Shown piece after piece: positions 36,490 to 43,859 of a stretch of DNA of 64,000 nt. The notes beneath the pieces are model-generated. The model was not told the DNA's origin and did not search any database. It worked only from the letters and a program-made list of their open reading frames with translations. Numbering within the stretch: the stretch's first letter is position 1; every line of letters begins with the position of its first letter. The stretch spans positions 2,170,001 to 2,234,000 of the forward strand of contig NZ_CP027858.1 of NCBI RefSeq assembly GCF_005519465.1, written 5' to 3'. Source of the stretch: Streptomyces clavuligerus (GTDB lineage: Bacteria; Actinomycetota; Actinomycetes; Streptomycetales; Streptomycetaceae). The position numbers and the translations under genes are program-made.

Positions 36490-37275
36490 TCAGCCCGCCA
36501 CCGGGAGCGCACCGAGCAGCACTCCGGCCAGCGCGCCACCGATCATGAACGGGCCGAACGGGATCGCCGTCCTGCGGCCCGCGCGCCCCAGCGCCATCAG
36601 CGCCAACCCGTACAGCGAACCGAACAGGAACCCGGCGAACGCCCCCATGAACAGCGTCCCCCAGCCGTACCAGCCCAGCACGACCCCGAGGGAGAGCGCG
36701 AGCTTCACATCCCCGAACCCCATACCGCCCGGGTGGATCACGAACAGCGCCAGATAGGCCGCCCCCAGGACCACCCCGCCGAGCAGCGCGCCCGACCAGG
36801 ACCCGGCCGCGCCGGGGAGCCGCGCCGCAGCGCCCAGCAGCACGGCGGCGGCAGCCGCGAGCGGCAGGGTCAGCCGATCCGGCAGCCGGTGCACCCGCCG
36901 GTCGACCACCGCCAGCAGCACCGCGAAAGGGGCCAGCGCCAGCCAGACCGCCAGCTCCGGGCGGCACCCGGTGGCAGCGGCGAGCGCCGCGCAGGCCAGC
37001 GCGGCCACCGGAACGGCGGCGGGCGCACCCCGCCCCGGGCCGCCCGGCCCCACCGGACACAGCGCACAGCGCACCCCACCGAGCCAGCCCCGCACCGACC
37101 CGCCGAACGGATGCCCGTCCGGACAGGTGTCCCGCCACTCCTGCCCCGCCCGGACGGACAACCGGTACGCGGCACGGGGGATGAGCAGCCCGGTGACGGC
37201 TCCCCACAGGGCGGCGACAACGATCAGGGCGGGGTACACGGCGACGAGCGTAAGGGGCGGACCCAAGGCCGTCAT
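36490..37275 (-). CDS. A24-family prepilin peptidase (TadV/CpaA-like)
   Basis: A 261-residue membrane protease for processing Flp-type prepilins. Its two catalytic aspartates are in VVDRRVHRLPDRLTLPL (about residue 138) and in the GFGD motif GGMGFGDVKLALSLG (about 200). The N-terminal cytoplasmic part has CPDGHPFGG and VRCALCP, a four-cysteine-like zinc motif reminiscent of full type IV prepilin peptidases. About seven transmembrane helices. The ATG at 37275 follows AAAAAAGGGGGG. It is separated from the rest of the tad cluster by a repeat-flanked DUF192 gene on the other strand. Confidence 0.9.
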   Translation of the reverse strand: MTALGPPLTLVAVYPALIVVAALWGAVTGLLIPRAAYRLSVRAGQEWRDTCPDGHPFGGSVRGWLGGVRCALCPVGPGGPGRGAPAAVPVAALACAALAAATGCRPELAVWLALAPFAVLLAVVDRRVHRLPDRLTLPLAAAAAVLLGAAARLPGAAGSWSGALLGGVVLGAAYLALFVIHPGGMGFGDVKLALSLGVVLGWYGWGTLFMGAFAGFLFGSLYGLALMALGRAGRRTAIPFGPFMIGGALAGVLLGALPVAG

Positions 37276-37287
37276 CCCCCCCTTTTT

Positions 37288-37722
37288 TGTGGCTCGGTTC
37301 ACCTCCGGGGCGCTGAAGCGTCTGCCGACGGTCGACCGTGCTCGGCCGCTCGTTCCTCACGGCCTGCGCGCGCTCTCCACTTTCGGCACCCGCGGCACCC
37401 CTTCGGCTCACTCGCCGCGGGGTCGAGGCAAACGCCCGGCCCAAGAGGCGGGGGCGCGCTCTCCACTTTCGGCAGCCACACGCCCCGATGGCTCACTCGC
37501 CGCAGAGGCAGGGCAAACGCCCGGCCCAACAGACAGGCGGGCGCTCTCCGCTTTCGGCAGCCACGCGCCCCGATGGCTCACTCGCCCCGGGGGCAGGGCG
37601 AACGCCCGACTCAGGGGCGGGGTGCGGGCCATCGTCCAGCCCGGGAGAGAGGCGGAGGTGCGCCCCTTCGGCCCACTCGCCGCAGGGGCAGGGCAAACAC
37701 CCGGCCCAGGGACGGGGCAGGG
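37288..37722 (+). repeat. left arm of a large inverted repeat with internal tandem units
   Basis: Bases 37324-37428 are a perfect 105-bp inverted match to 38520-38624; flanking parts match less well. Inside are four tandem units of about 83-94 bp, each with a CTCACTCGCC box and a hairpin-like GGGCAAACGCCC core, with cores beginning near 37428, 37511, 37596 and 37691. Confidence 0.9.
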
Positions 37723-37806
37723 GCAGAGGACGAGGGCCCCGCGCCCCGGGGGAGCCGTTCCGGGTCGGGGCCATCGGTTCTCTCACGCGCGGGGACGGTG
37801 GGGCGC

Positions 37807-37812
37807 TACCGT
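37807..37812 (+). promoter_or_regulatory. -10 box of a probable leaderless DUF192 promoter
   Basis: TACCGT ends 6 nt before the ATG at 37819; no ribosome-binding site lies between. Confidence 0.45.
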
Positions 37813-37818
37813 CGGGCC

Positions 37819-38187
37819 ATGGCGCGAGGACGGCGATGGCGTGACGGCGGCGGCGAGTTGTGGGTGGCCGGGCGTGACACACCCGTCCCCCTGGAGATCG
37901 CGGCGAGCCGTGCCGCCCGGCGGCGTGGTCTCCTCGGCCGGGACGGGATCACGGGCGCGATGCTGCTGACGCCGTGCGGCGGGGTGCACACCTTCCGGAT
38001 GCGGTTCGCGATCGACGTCGCCTACCTGGACCGCGAACTGCGCGTCCTGGACCTCCACACCCTCCCCCCGGGCCGCCTCGGCCGCCCCCGGCTGCGCGCC
38101 CGCCACGTCCTGGAATCGGACGGCGGCACGATGGCCGAGTGGGGCCTCCGGCCAGGCACCCGCCTCCGCATCACCCCAGCCGGGTAG
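37819..38187 (+). CDS. DUF192 family protein
   Basis: A 122-residue small beta-rich protein with the DUF192 pattern: an N-terminal strand, PLEIAASRAARRRGLLGRDG, then GAMLLTPCGGVHTFRMRFAIDVAYLD (about 52-77) and ARHVLESDGGTMAEWGLRPG. Function unknown; in several actinomycetes DUF192 genes occur beside prepilin peptidase or tad genes (recall, not tested). It is the only plus-strand gene inside the minus-strand tad locus and is bracketed by inverted repeats. The ATG at 37819 directly follows a -10-like box, so it is probably leaderless. Confidence 0.85.
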   Translation: MARGRRWRDGGGELWVAGRDTPVPLEIAASRAARRRGLLGRDGITGAMLLTPCGGVHTFRMRFAIDVAYLDRELRVLDLHTLPPGRLGRPRLRARHVLESDGGTMAEWGLRPGTRLRITPAG

Positions 38188-38689
38188 ACAGCCCCTCCCC
38201 GCACTCCGTGCCCGCGTGGACGATCACCCCGGCCGGGGACGGTTCGCCCTGCGGCGCGTGAACCGAGGGGGCGCGCCTCCGCCTCTCTCCCGGGCCGGAC
38301 GATGGCCTCGCGCCCCGTCCCCGAGCCAGGCGTTTGCCTTACCCCTGCGGCGCGTAAACCGAAGGGGGTACGCCTCTGCATCTCTTCCCAGGCTGGACGA
38401 TGGCCCGCACCCCGCCCCTGAGTCGGGCGTTTGCCCCCGCCCCGGGGCGAGTGAGCCGAAGGGGCACGTGGCTGGCCGAAAGCGGAGAGCACACCCCCGC
38501 CCCTTGGGCCGGGCGTTTACCTCGACCCCGCGGCGAGTGAGCCGAAGGGGTGCCGCGGGTGCCGAAAGTGGAGAGCGCGCGCAGGCCGTGAGGAACGAGC
38601 GGCCGAGCACGGTCGACCGTCGGCGCACGCTCTGGCACCCCGGAGGCGAACCGAGTCACAAAAAAAGAGGGCGAACCGAGCCACAAAAT
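38188..38689. other. 502-bp intergenic region holding the right repeat arm
   Basis: Runs from the DUF192 stop to the stop codon of the next minus-strand gene; occupied almost entirely by the inverted copy of the left arm plus poly-A tracts (38660-38666). Confidence 0.7.
38229..38664 (-). repeat. right arm of the large inverted repeat
   Basis: An inverted copy of 37288-37722. The 105-bp stretch 38520-38624 is identical to the reverse complement of 37324-37428. Tandem units recur with GGGCGTTTGCCC-type cores near 38328, 38425 and 38511. The outer end carries CGAACCGAGTCAC and, nearby, CGAACCGAGCCAC, matching the left arm's outer end. Confidence 0.9.
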
Positions 38690-40042
38690 TTACGAAGCGT
38701 GGCGGCCTCGTTTGCGGCCGAGGCCCAGGCGGGCCAGGGCCGTCCAGGCGAGGAGGCCCAGGAGGAGGGTGGTGCCGAGGGTGATTCCGGTGACGCCGAT
38801 GACGGTGAGGACGAGTTCGCGGGTGTCGTCGTCGTCCTGGGGTGCCGCCTGCTGGTCGGCGGGCGGGGGCTGGGCGCGGTCCTCGGCCAGGACGCCGAAT
38901 CCTTCCCGGAGGGGGTCGCCCGCGTACGGCGGGGCGGGGTGCGGCTCGCCCTCGATGCCCACGGCGAGGGTCACCGGCAGTTCGCCGGGGATCTTCCGGT
39001 CGGCCGAGACCCGGAGGTAGTACCAGCCGGAGAAGCGCATTCCGCTGGTGGCGTCCCGGTCGGAGGTGCGGTTGGCGAAGGCCGCGGGTTCCGTGGCGAG
39101 CGAGAGCCGGGTGGTGGCGGTGCGGTGGGCGCGGGCGGTGTTCTCGACGAAGCCGCGGGCCGTGTTGAAGACCGTCACGCGGACGCCGTCGTAGACGGGC
39201 CGCCGGGGCGCGACGGCCCCGGTGAACCTCGCGTCGACGAAGAGCTGCTGCCCCCAGTCGACGGGCACCCGGTAGAAGCGGCTCTCGCCGGGGCCGAGCC
39301 GGTCGGCCCAGACGCCGTGGCCGAGGCGGGCCGCGTCGTTGAAGCCGGAGCCGCCCTCGACGCGGCGCTCCGGTCCGGGGATGTGGTCGGGGGTGTGGGT
39401 GTGCCGGGAGGACGGGGGCGCGGGCGTCGGCGAGCCGGTGCGCAGCCCGGGTTCGGTCATGTACTTGATCTCGACCCGCCAGTCCCTGGGGGCGGCCCCG
39501 CCGGTGGGTCCGATCCACTCCACGGAGTACAGGTAGTCGCCCGCCTCCTGGCAGGCGCGGCCGGGGCCGATCCTGCGGGTGGAGTAGTCGGCGGTCGGCA
39601 GCGGGGTGGCGGTGCCGAAGACGATGTCGTTGCTGTCGCTGCACTCGGCGCCGTCGGGCGAGACCAGCGAGACCCGTATCCCGTCGGTGGCCCCGGCCCT
39701 GCTGCCGGGCGGCGGGGCGAGGACGGCCGACACATAGGCGTTGGAGCGGCCGTCGAGGCGGACCCGGTAGAACTTCCGGTCGCCCACCGAGACGGTGTCG
39801 GTGTAGGTGCCGGGGGTCAGCAGCGGTCCGCCCGCCCGGGGGGAGGGGCTGCCCACCACCGGGCGGGCGTCGGGGGCGGTCCTGTATCCGGCCTGCCGTG
39901 CCGCCATGGCCTCAGCGGCGGACGCCGGGCCGTGGAGCAGCGCACAGGACATCCCGATGACGATTCCCTTCCGCAGGGCCGCCACCCGCGCCCTCCCCGT
40001 GGCCGACGTCCTGCCCGCCACCGCCGTCCTGCCCCGCCTCAT
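38690..40042 (-). CDS. secreted, C-terminally membrane-anchored protein of the tad locus
   Basis: A protein of about 450 residues not assigned to a named family. It has a basic start (MRRGRTAVAGRT), a signal segment (about 25-45, cut near ASAAE), two extracytoplasmic beta-rich modules with similar phrases (VSVGDRKFYRVRLDGRSNAYV and GPGESRFYRVPVDWGQQLFV), an acidic linker (QDDDDTRE) and a C-terminal transmembrane helix with a basic tail (GLGRKRGRHAS). This resembles surface proteins found with von Willebrand or type VII loci in streptomycetes. It is last in the OmpA-side string of minus-strand genes, suggesting an accessory wall or pilus role. The stop codon is TAA. Confidence 0.7.
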   Translation of the reverse strand: MRRGRTAVAGRTSATGRARVAALRKGIVIGMSCALLHGPASAAEAMAARQAGYRTAPDARPVVGSPSPRAGGPLLTPGTYTDTVSVGDRKFYRVRLDGRSNAYVSAVLAPPPGSRAGATDGIRVSLVSPDGAECSDSNDIVFGTATPLPTADYSTRRIGPGRACQEAGDYLYSVEWIGPTGGAAPRDWRVEIKYMTEPGLRTGSPTPAPPSSRHTHTPDHIPGPERRVEGGSGFNDAARLGHGVWADRLGPGESRFYRVPVDWGQQLFVDARFTGAVAPRRPVYDGVRVTVFNTARGFVENTARAHRTATTRLSLATEPAAFANRTSDRDATSGMRFSGWYYLRVSADRKIPGELPVTLAVGIEGEPHPAPPYAGDPLREGFGVLAEDRAQPPPADQQAAPQDDDDTRELVLTVIGVTGITLGTTLLLGLLAWTALARLGLGRKRGRHAS

Positions 40043-40182
40043 CCGCGCGCTCCTCGGCCCACTTCGTTCGACAGTCGGCCCGCAGCGTACTGCGGGCCGG
40101 CCGTCTCCCGTACAGCATCCGTGGTCGGCGCGGCGCGGAGGCCGCCCGGGAGCCGTTCCGGAGGGGGCCGGCCGGGCGGTGG

Positions 40183-40935
40183 TCAACTCCCGTCGCCGGA
40201 GCCTTTGGTGGGGAAGGAGACCTCGACCCGCCGGTTCTTCTCGCGGCCTTCCTCGGTGGAGTTGTCGGCGATGGGGAAGTCCTCGCTGTAGCCGCGGACG
40301 ATGTAGGAGACGGTGTGGTCCTCCACCTGGCCGTCCAGCATGGCGTGGACGGCGTCGGCCCGTTTGCGGGAGAGGGTCCGGCCGTGCCGGTAGGAGCCGA
40401 GGTCGTCGGTGAAGCCGAAGACCCGGACCTGTTTCGCCCCGTTCCTGCGGATCTCCTCGGCGATGGCGGCGATCCTGCTGTTGGCACGGGGGTTGAGTTC
40501 GTGGCTGTCCCTGCCGAAGAGGACTTCGGCCTGGAGCGCGAACTTGAGCGAGACGGTGGTCTGCTCCCGGCGTTCCTCGCCGCCCTCGGACTCCACGATG
40601 GAGACGATGTCGAGGACCCGGGGTTCGGCGAGGGTCGCGCCCTCCCGCATCCGCAGCCCGGGGTTGTCGGCGTCGATCTGCGGGAGCGGGGTGGCGGCCT
40701 CCCCGACGGGCGGGAGCGCGGGGTCCTCGACGGGGGGCAGCGCGGGGTCCTCGCCCGGCGGTGGCACCGGGTCGTCGGCCCCGGCCGCCGGGGGCCGCAG
40801 GCCGGGGCCCGCCGCCGTGGCCGCCGTGGCCGCGTGGAGCTGTCCGCCGGTGAGCAGCAGCGCGGCGGCGAGGACGAGGGCCGCCGGCCGCCGCGCGGCG
40901 GGGGCGGCGGGCCGCCGCGCGGTCGTGCCGCCCAT
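40183..40935 (-). CDS. exported OmpA-family peptidoglycan-binding protein
   Basis: A 250-residue protein with a signal peptide (about 1-40, ALVLAAALLLTGG core), a Pro-rich repeat linker (PVEDPALPPVG-like units, about 50-85), and a C-terminal OmpA domain (about 125-245: VLFGRDSHELNPRANSRIA, VFGFTDDLGSYRHGRTLS, REKNRRVEVSF). OmpA domains hold non-covalently to peptidoglycan, so this may anchor the pilus machine or another surface complex to the wall. Its ATG overlaps the upstream lipoprotein stop by one base (TGATG), implying translational coupling. Confidence 0.88.
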   Translation of the reverse strand: MGGTTARRPAAPAARRPAALVLAAALLLTGGQLHAATAATAAGPGLRPPAAGADDPVPPPGEDPALPPVEDPALPPVGEAATPLPQIDADNPGLRMREGATLAEPRVLDIVSIVESEGGEERREQTTVSLKFALQAEVLFGRDSHELNPRANSRIAAIAEEIRRNGAKQVRVFGFTDDLGSYRHGRTLSRKRADAVHAMLDGQVEDHTVSYIVRGYSEDFPIADNSTEEGREKNRRVEVSFPTKGSGDGS

Positions 40936-41558
40936 CAGCCCAGCTCGATCGTGCGGGCGGGCATCAGCGGGATCTGGAGTTCGACGGATGCGGTCTCCGG
41001 CGGCGGCGCGGGGAACTGGGCGAAGAAGTCCGCGCTCTGTCCCGCGCCGAACACCCCGAGCCCGGTGGTGGTCAGCGGGTAGCCCTCGGTGTCCCGCAGC
41101 ACGTAGTAGCGCTTCTTCTCGGTCTTGTCGACGAGGGTCATCCCGGCGAACGACCGCCCGGTCCGCTTGACCTGGCGTTCCTGGCCGTTCCACTGGATGG
41201 GCGGGGGCAGGCGGCGGTCGCTGGTGTTGGTGACCGTGCCGGAGACGGTCAGGAAGCCGCCCTCGTCCCGTTCCGCGCCGGTGATGGTGAACGCGAAGCC
41301 GTCGCTGCCCTCGACCGTGGCCAGCGCCTCGGCGGTGCGTTCGGACGCGTCCGGGCCGTCCCCCTGCGGCTCCGGGGACTGCCCGTCCTGGGCTCCCGCC
41401 CCCGTGGCGGTGGAGACCGCGCCGGGGTTCCGCGCGTCGGGCGCGTCGCCGTCGTCTCCGAAGTCGCCGCCGCACGCCGTCAGGGCGAGTCCCAGCGCGA
41501 CGGCGGCCAGTGCCGCGGTCACCGCCCGGGGGGCGCCGGCTCCGTACCTCTTTCTCAT
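40935..41558 (-). CDS. putative lipoprotein of the tad locus
   Basis: A 207-residue exported lipoprotein. The N-terminal MRKRYGAGAPRAV is followed by a hydrophobic stretch and the lipobox ALTACGGD, with the lipidated Cys near residue 29. An acidic Asp/Gly/Pro-rich spacer follows, then one beta-sandwich-like domain (GFAFTITGAERDEGGFLTVS, GTVTNTSDRRLPPPIQW, YYVLRDTEGYPL) similar in layout to DUF4352-type domains. Function unknown. The ATG at 41558 has AGGAA 8 nt upstream; a GTG immediately before it is possible. It is coupled to the OmpA-family gene. Confidence 0.78.
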   Translation of the reverse strand: MRKRYGAGAPRAVTAALAAVALGLALTACGGDFGDDGDAPDARNPGAVSTATGAGAQDGQSPEPQGDGPDASERTAEALATVEGSDGFAFTITGAERDEGGFLTVSGTVTNTSDRRLPPPIQWNGQERQVKRTGRSFAGMTLVDKTEKKRYYVLRDTEGYPLTTTGLGVFGAGQSADFFAQFPAPPPETASVELQIPLMPARTIELG

Positions 41559-41620
41559 CACTGCTGTTCCTTTGCGTTCGGTCGCGGGTCGGGGGCGGTC
41601 GGGGCCGGTCCCGGTCGGGG

Positions 41621-42292
41621 TCAGTCCCGGTCGAGCCGGACGGTGAAGAGGTCGGCCATCCGGGGCAGCAGGTCGGGCCGTGCCGGGTCCAGCTCGAAGT
41701 CCCGGTCGTCGTCGCAGCGGAGCAGCCCCGGTGTGACCGGCTCCGCGGGCTCTTCCGGCTGCTCCTGGCCCTCGTCCGGGCTCCCGGGGTCCCCCGGGCC
41801 GTCGGGCGGCCCGTCGGGCGGCGGGGGCGAGGCGGTGGCGCCGGGTCGCCCGGCGGAGGGCTCGAAGCCGCAGCGGGGCTCCACCACGGCGGTCGCGGTG
41901 GCGGTGGCGCGGTCGCCGTCGACGCCCGGGAGGAGGGTGTCGCCCATCGCCCGCCGCGACTCGACCCGGACATACGCGCCCCAGCGGCCCTCCGTCGGCG
42001 CGAGGCAGTCCCGCAGGGCCGTGCCGTTGGCGGCGGCGAGCGACTCGGCGGCGGCGTGACCGGCCGCGGCGCAGCCGGGCGCCGACTGCTCCTGGGCGCC
42101 GCCGTCGAAGAAGTCCCGGAGGAAGACGGGGTCGAGGATGTTCTCCGCCAGCAGGTCCTCCAGTCCGTCACGGGACTCCTGGGCGGCGGCGAGTGCCGCG
42201 GCGTCGGCACCGGACTGGGTGCCGTTCCGCTGGGCCCCGGCCTGGCCGACGGCGAAGAAGGCGAGGGCGAGGGCGAGCAGGCCCACGACCAT
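41621..42292 (-). CDS. TadG-like pilus assembly protein (start uncertain)
   Basis: At least 223 residues with an N-terminal transmembrane helix and an extracytoplasmic domain. The in-frame sequence before the ATG at 42292 reads VARPAAGRDAGQAVPLYLA, which is the conserved lead-in of TadG-like proteins, but no ATG, GTG or TTG precedes it. The first in-frame standard start codon is the ATG at 42292, inside the helix and without a ribosome-binding site. The conserved part runs on as GAQRNGTQSGADAAALAAAQE. The second half is Pro/Gly/Glu-rich and then has a CDDDRDFELDPARPDLL end. A non-standard start near the pilin stop (42346-42348) is possible. Confidence 0.75.
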   Translation of the reverse strand: MVVGLLALALAFFAVGQAGAQRNGTQSGADAAALAAAQESRDGLEDLLAENILDPVFLRDFFDGGAQEQSAPGCAAAGHAAAESLAAANGTALRDCLAPTEGRWGAYVRVESRRAMGDTLLPGVDGDRATATATAVVEPRCGFEPSAGRPGATASPPPPDGPPDGPGDPGSPDEGQEQPEEPAEPVTPGLLRCDDDRDFELDPARPDLLPRMADLFTVRLDRD

Positions 42293-42345
42293 GGCGAGAT
42301 AGAGCGGGACCGCCTGCCCGGCGTCCCGCCCGGCGGCCGGGCGGG

Positions 42346-42594
42346 CTACTCGCCGCCACCGCCCGTGTTGAGGATCTCCTGGACCTGGCTGGAGAGACCG
42401 GCCGCGATGTCGTCGGCCACCCCGGAACCCACCAGCGCCGCGATGATCGCCGCCACCAGGACGATGACGCCGACGTACTCGACCGAGTCCTGGCCCTCGT
42501 CGCGGCGGTCCCTCACCGCCCGGACGACGTCCGCCGTCCGCGCCGCGACCAGGCGGCGTGCCGTCTCCACGGCCTTCGACCTCAGCTTCGACAT
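42346..42594 (-). CDS. Flp-family type IVb pilin
   Basis: An 82-residue pilin precursor. A basic leader (MSKLRSKAVETARRLVAART, then VRDRRDEGQ) precedes the hydrophobic assembly helix that begins DSVEYVGVIVLVAAIIAALVG; the Glu five residues into the helix is the invariant Glu of type IVb pilins, with cleavage expected near the helix start. The C terminus is short and Gly-rich (TGGGGE). This would be the structural subunit of the Tad pilus, cut by the prepilin peptidase encoded 5 kb away. GGGGAAGCCC precedes the ATG. Confidence 0.85.
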   Translation of the reverse strand: MSKLRSKAVETARRLVAARTADVVRAVRDRRDEGQDSVEYVGVIVLVAAIIAALVGSGVADDIAAGLSSQVQEILNTGGGGE

Positions 42595-42834
42595 GGGCTT
42601 CCCCTCCGGGGCCGTTCGCGCGGCGTCCGCGCGGCGGTTGCGAGTCCTTGGCGCCGTCCGCCGGGCCCTGCCACCGGCCGGACCGGAGAGCGGCCTGAGC
42701 ACTGTACGCCGGAAAAAACGGCCCTGACATGGGCCCTGGGGCCCAACTCGCCTCGGACGGAGGGGGTAAGGGGCCGCGCGGGCGGCGGTCGGGCGACGGT
42801 CCGGCGGAGGGTCGACGGCCCGTGGGCGGACGGT
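42595..42834 (-). other. intergenic region upstream of the Flp pilin gene
   Basis: 240 bp between the response regulator stop and the pilin start, where a separate pilin promoter would lie. I see no strong -10/-35 pair. Confidence 0.3.
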
Positions 42835-43809
42835 TCATACCGGCCCCGCCTGACTCCGGGCCAGCCGGTGCCACAGGGCGATGGCCTCGCCCCGGCTGCC
42901 CGTGTTCAGCTTGGCGAAGATCCGGTTGATGTGGTTCTTGACGGTCTTCTGGCTGATGAAGCAGGCCGCGGCGATCTCCTGATTGGTCAGGCCCGCGGCG
43001 ATCAGCTCCATCACCTCGGCCTCCCGCCGGCTCAGCTCCCCGAGCACCGTCCCGCCGTGGGTCTCCCGGCGCGCGCCCGCAGACGAATGTCCCACAATCG
43101 CTTGCGAAAGCGAAGGGTGTACGACGTATTCACGGGTTGCCGTATCGGCGTCATCGTCGAGTACAGAGAGGGAACCTGCTTCGATACGACCAGCCGATGG
43201 GAGCCTCCTGTGTGCGGAAGCAGATGAAGCAGCCGACGAGGACGACGAGGACAAGAACGACGGGGACGGCGCGACGGAAGGAGGGGGAGCGGCGGGAGCG
43301 GACGGGCGGCGCGTTCGGCCCCGGGGGGACGGAACGGCCGGGAGCACCCCCGCCGCCGAGGCGGAGAACACCGGGCGTCCGGCGGCGACCTCCCCCACCG
43401 CCGTGATCAGTTGCTCGGCGGTGAACTCACCGTGGACGAGATAGCCCGCCGCGCCCCGGGCGAGGGCGGCGTGGACGGTCTCCGTCTCCCTGCTGTACGT
43501 CAGCATCAGCACCGGGGCGAGCCGCACCAGGTACGGCAGTACGGAGATGCCGTCCGCCCCGGGCATCCGGACGTCGAGCAGCACCACATCGGGGCGGTGC
43601 CGCAGTGTCTCGGCGCAGACCTGGCGGCCGTCGGCGGCCTCGGCGACCACGGCGAGGCCCGGTCGGGTGCCCAGCAGCGCGGTCAGTCCGGCCCGGACGA
43701 CCGGGTTGTCGTCGGCGACGACGATCCGCAGCGGCGCCGGGGCGGTGGCGGGAACGGGAGTGGCGGGGGGCGGCCGGTTCGGCGACGGCTCGTGGACGGG
43801 GTCCGGCAC
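42835..43809 (-). CDS. NarL/LuxR-type response regulator with a long linker
   Basis: A 324-residue response regulator. The receiver domain (about 30-150) has the acidic pair VVADDNPVV, the phosphoryl-acceptor Asp in LLDVRMPGADG and the switch residues LTYS. The HTH is at about 258-318 (LSRREAEVMELIAAGLTNQE, ISQKTVKNHINRIF). Between them lies an unusual linker of about 100 residues, rich in Ser/Ala and encoded by locally lower-GC DNA; NarL proteins normally total about 215 residues. The GTG at 43809 is preferred (GGAGG 8 nt upstream); an ATG at 43863 overlaps the kinase stop as ATGA. It pairs with the adjacent kinase and may control the tad genes. Confidence 0.85.
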   Translation of the reverse strand: MPDPVHEPSPNRPPPATPVPATAPAPLRIVVADDNPVVRAGLTALLGTRPGLAVVAEAADGRQVCAETLRHRPDVVLLDVRMPGADGISVLPYLVRLAPVLMLTYSRETETVHAALARGAAGYLVHGEFTAEQLITAVGEVAAGRPVFSASAAGVLPAVPSPRGRTRRPSAPAAPPPSVAPSPSFLSSSSSSAASSASAHRRLPSAGRIEAGSLSVLDDDADTATREYVVHPSLSQAIVGHSSAGARRETHGGTVLGELSRREAEVMELIAAGLTNQEIAAACFISQKTVKNHINRIFAKLNTGSRGEAIALWHRLARSQAGPV

Positions 43810-43859
43810 GGCAGCGGCCTCCTCTCGGAAGGCGGGGCGGGGGGCTCGGGGGCGGGTTC

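Larger units (their letters stand above)
37276..37818. other. 543-bp intergenic region holding the left repeat arm
   Basis: Between the prepilin peptidase start and the DUF192 gene. Almost all of it is repetitive DNA matching, in inverted orientation, the region after DUF192. ORFs passing through it change frame from unit to unit and do not look like proteins. Confidence 0.7.

Noticed and set aside
37288..38664. Small ORFs crossing the inverted repeat arms
   Set aside because: Frame and residues change from unit to unit and neither arm shows codon-position bias consistent with protein.
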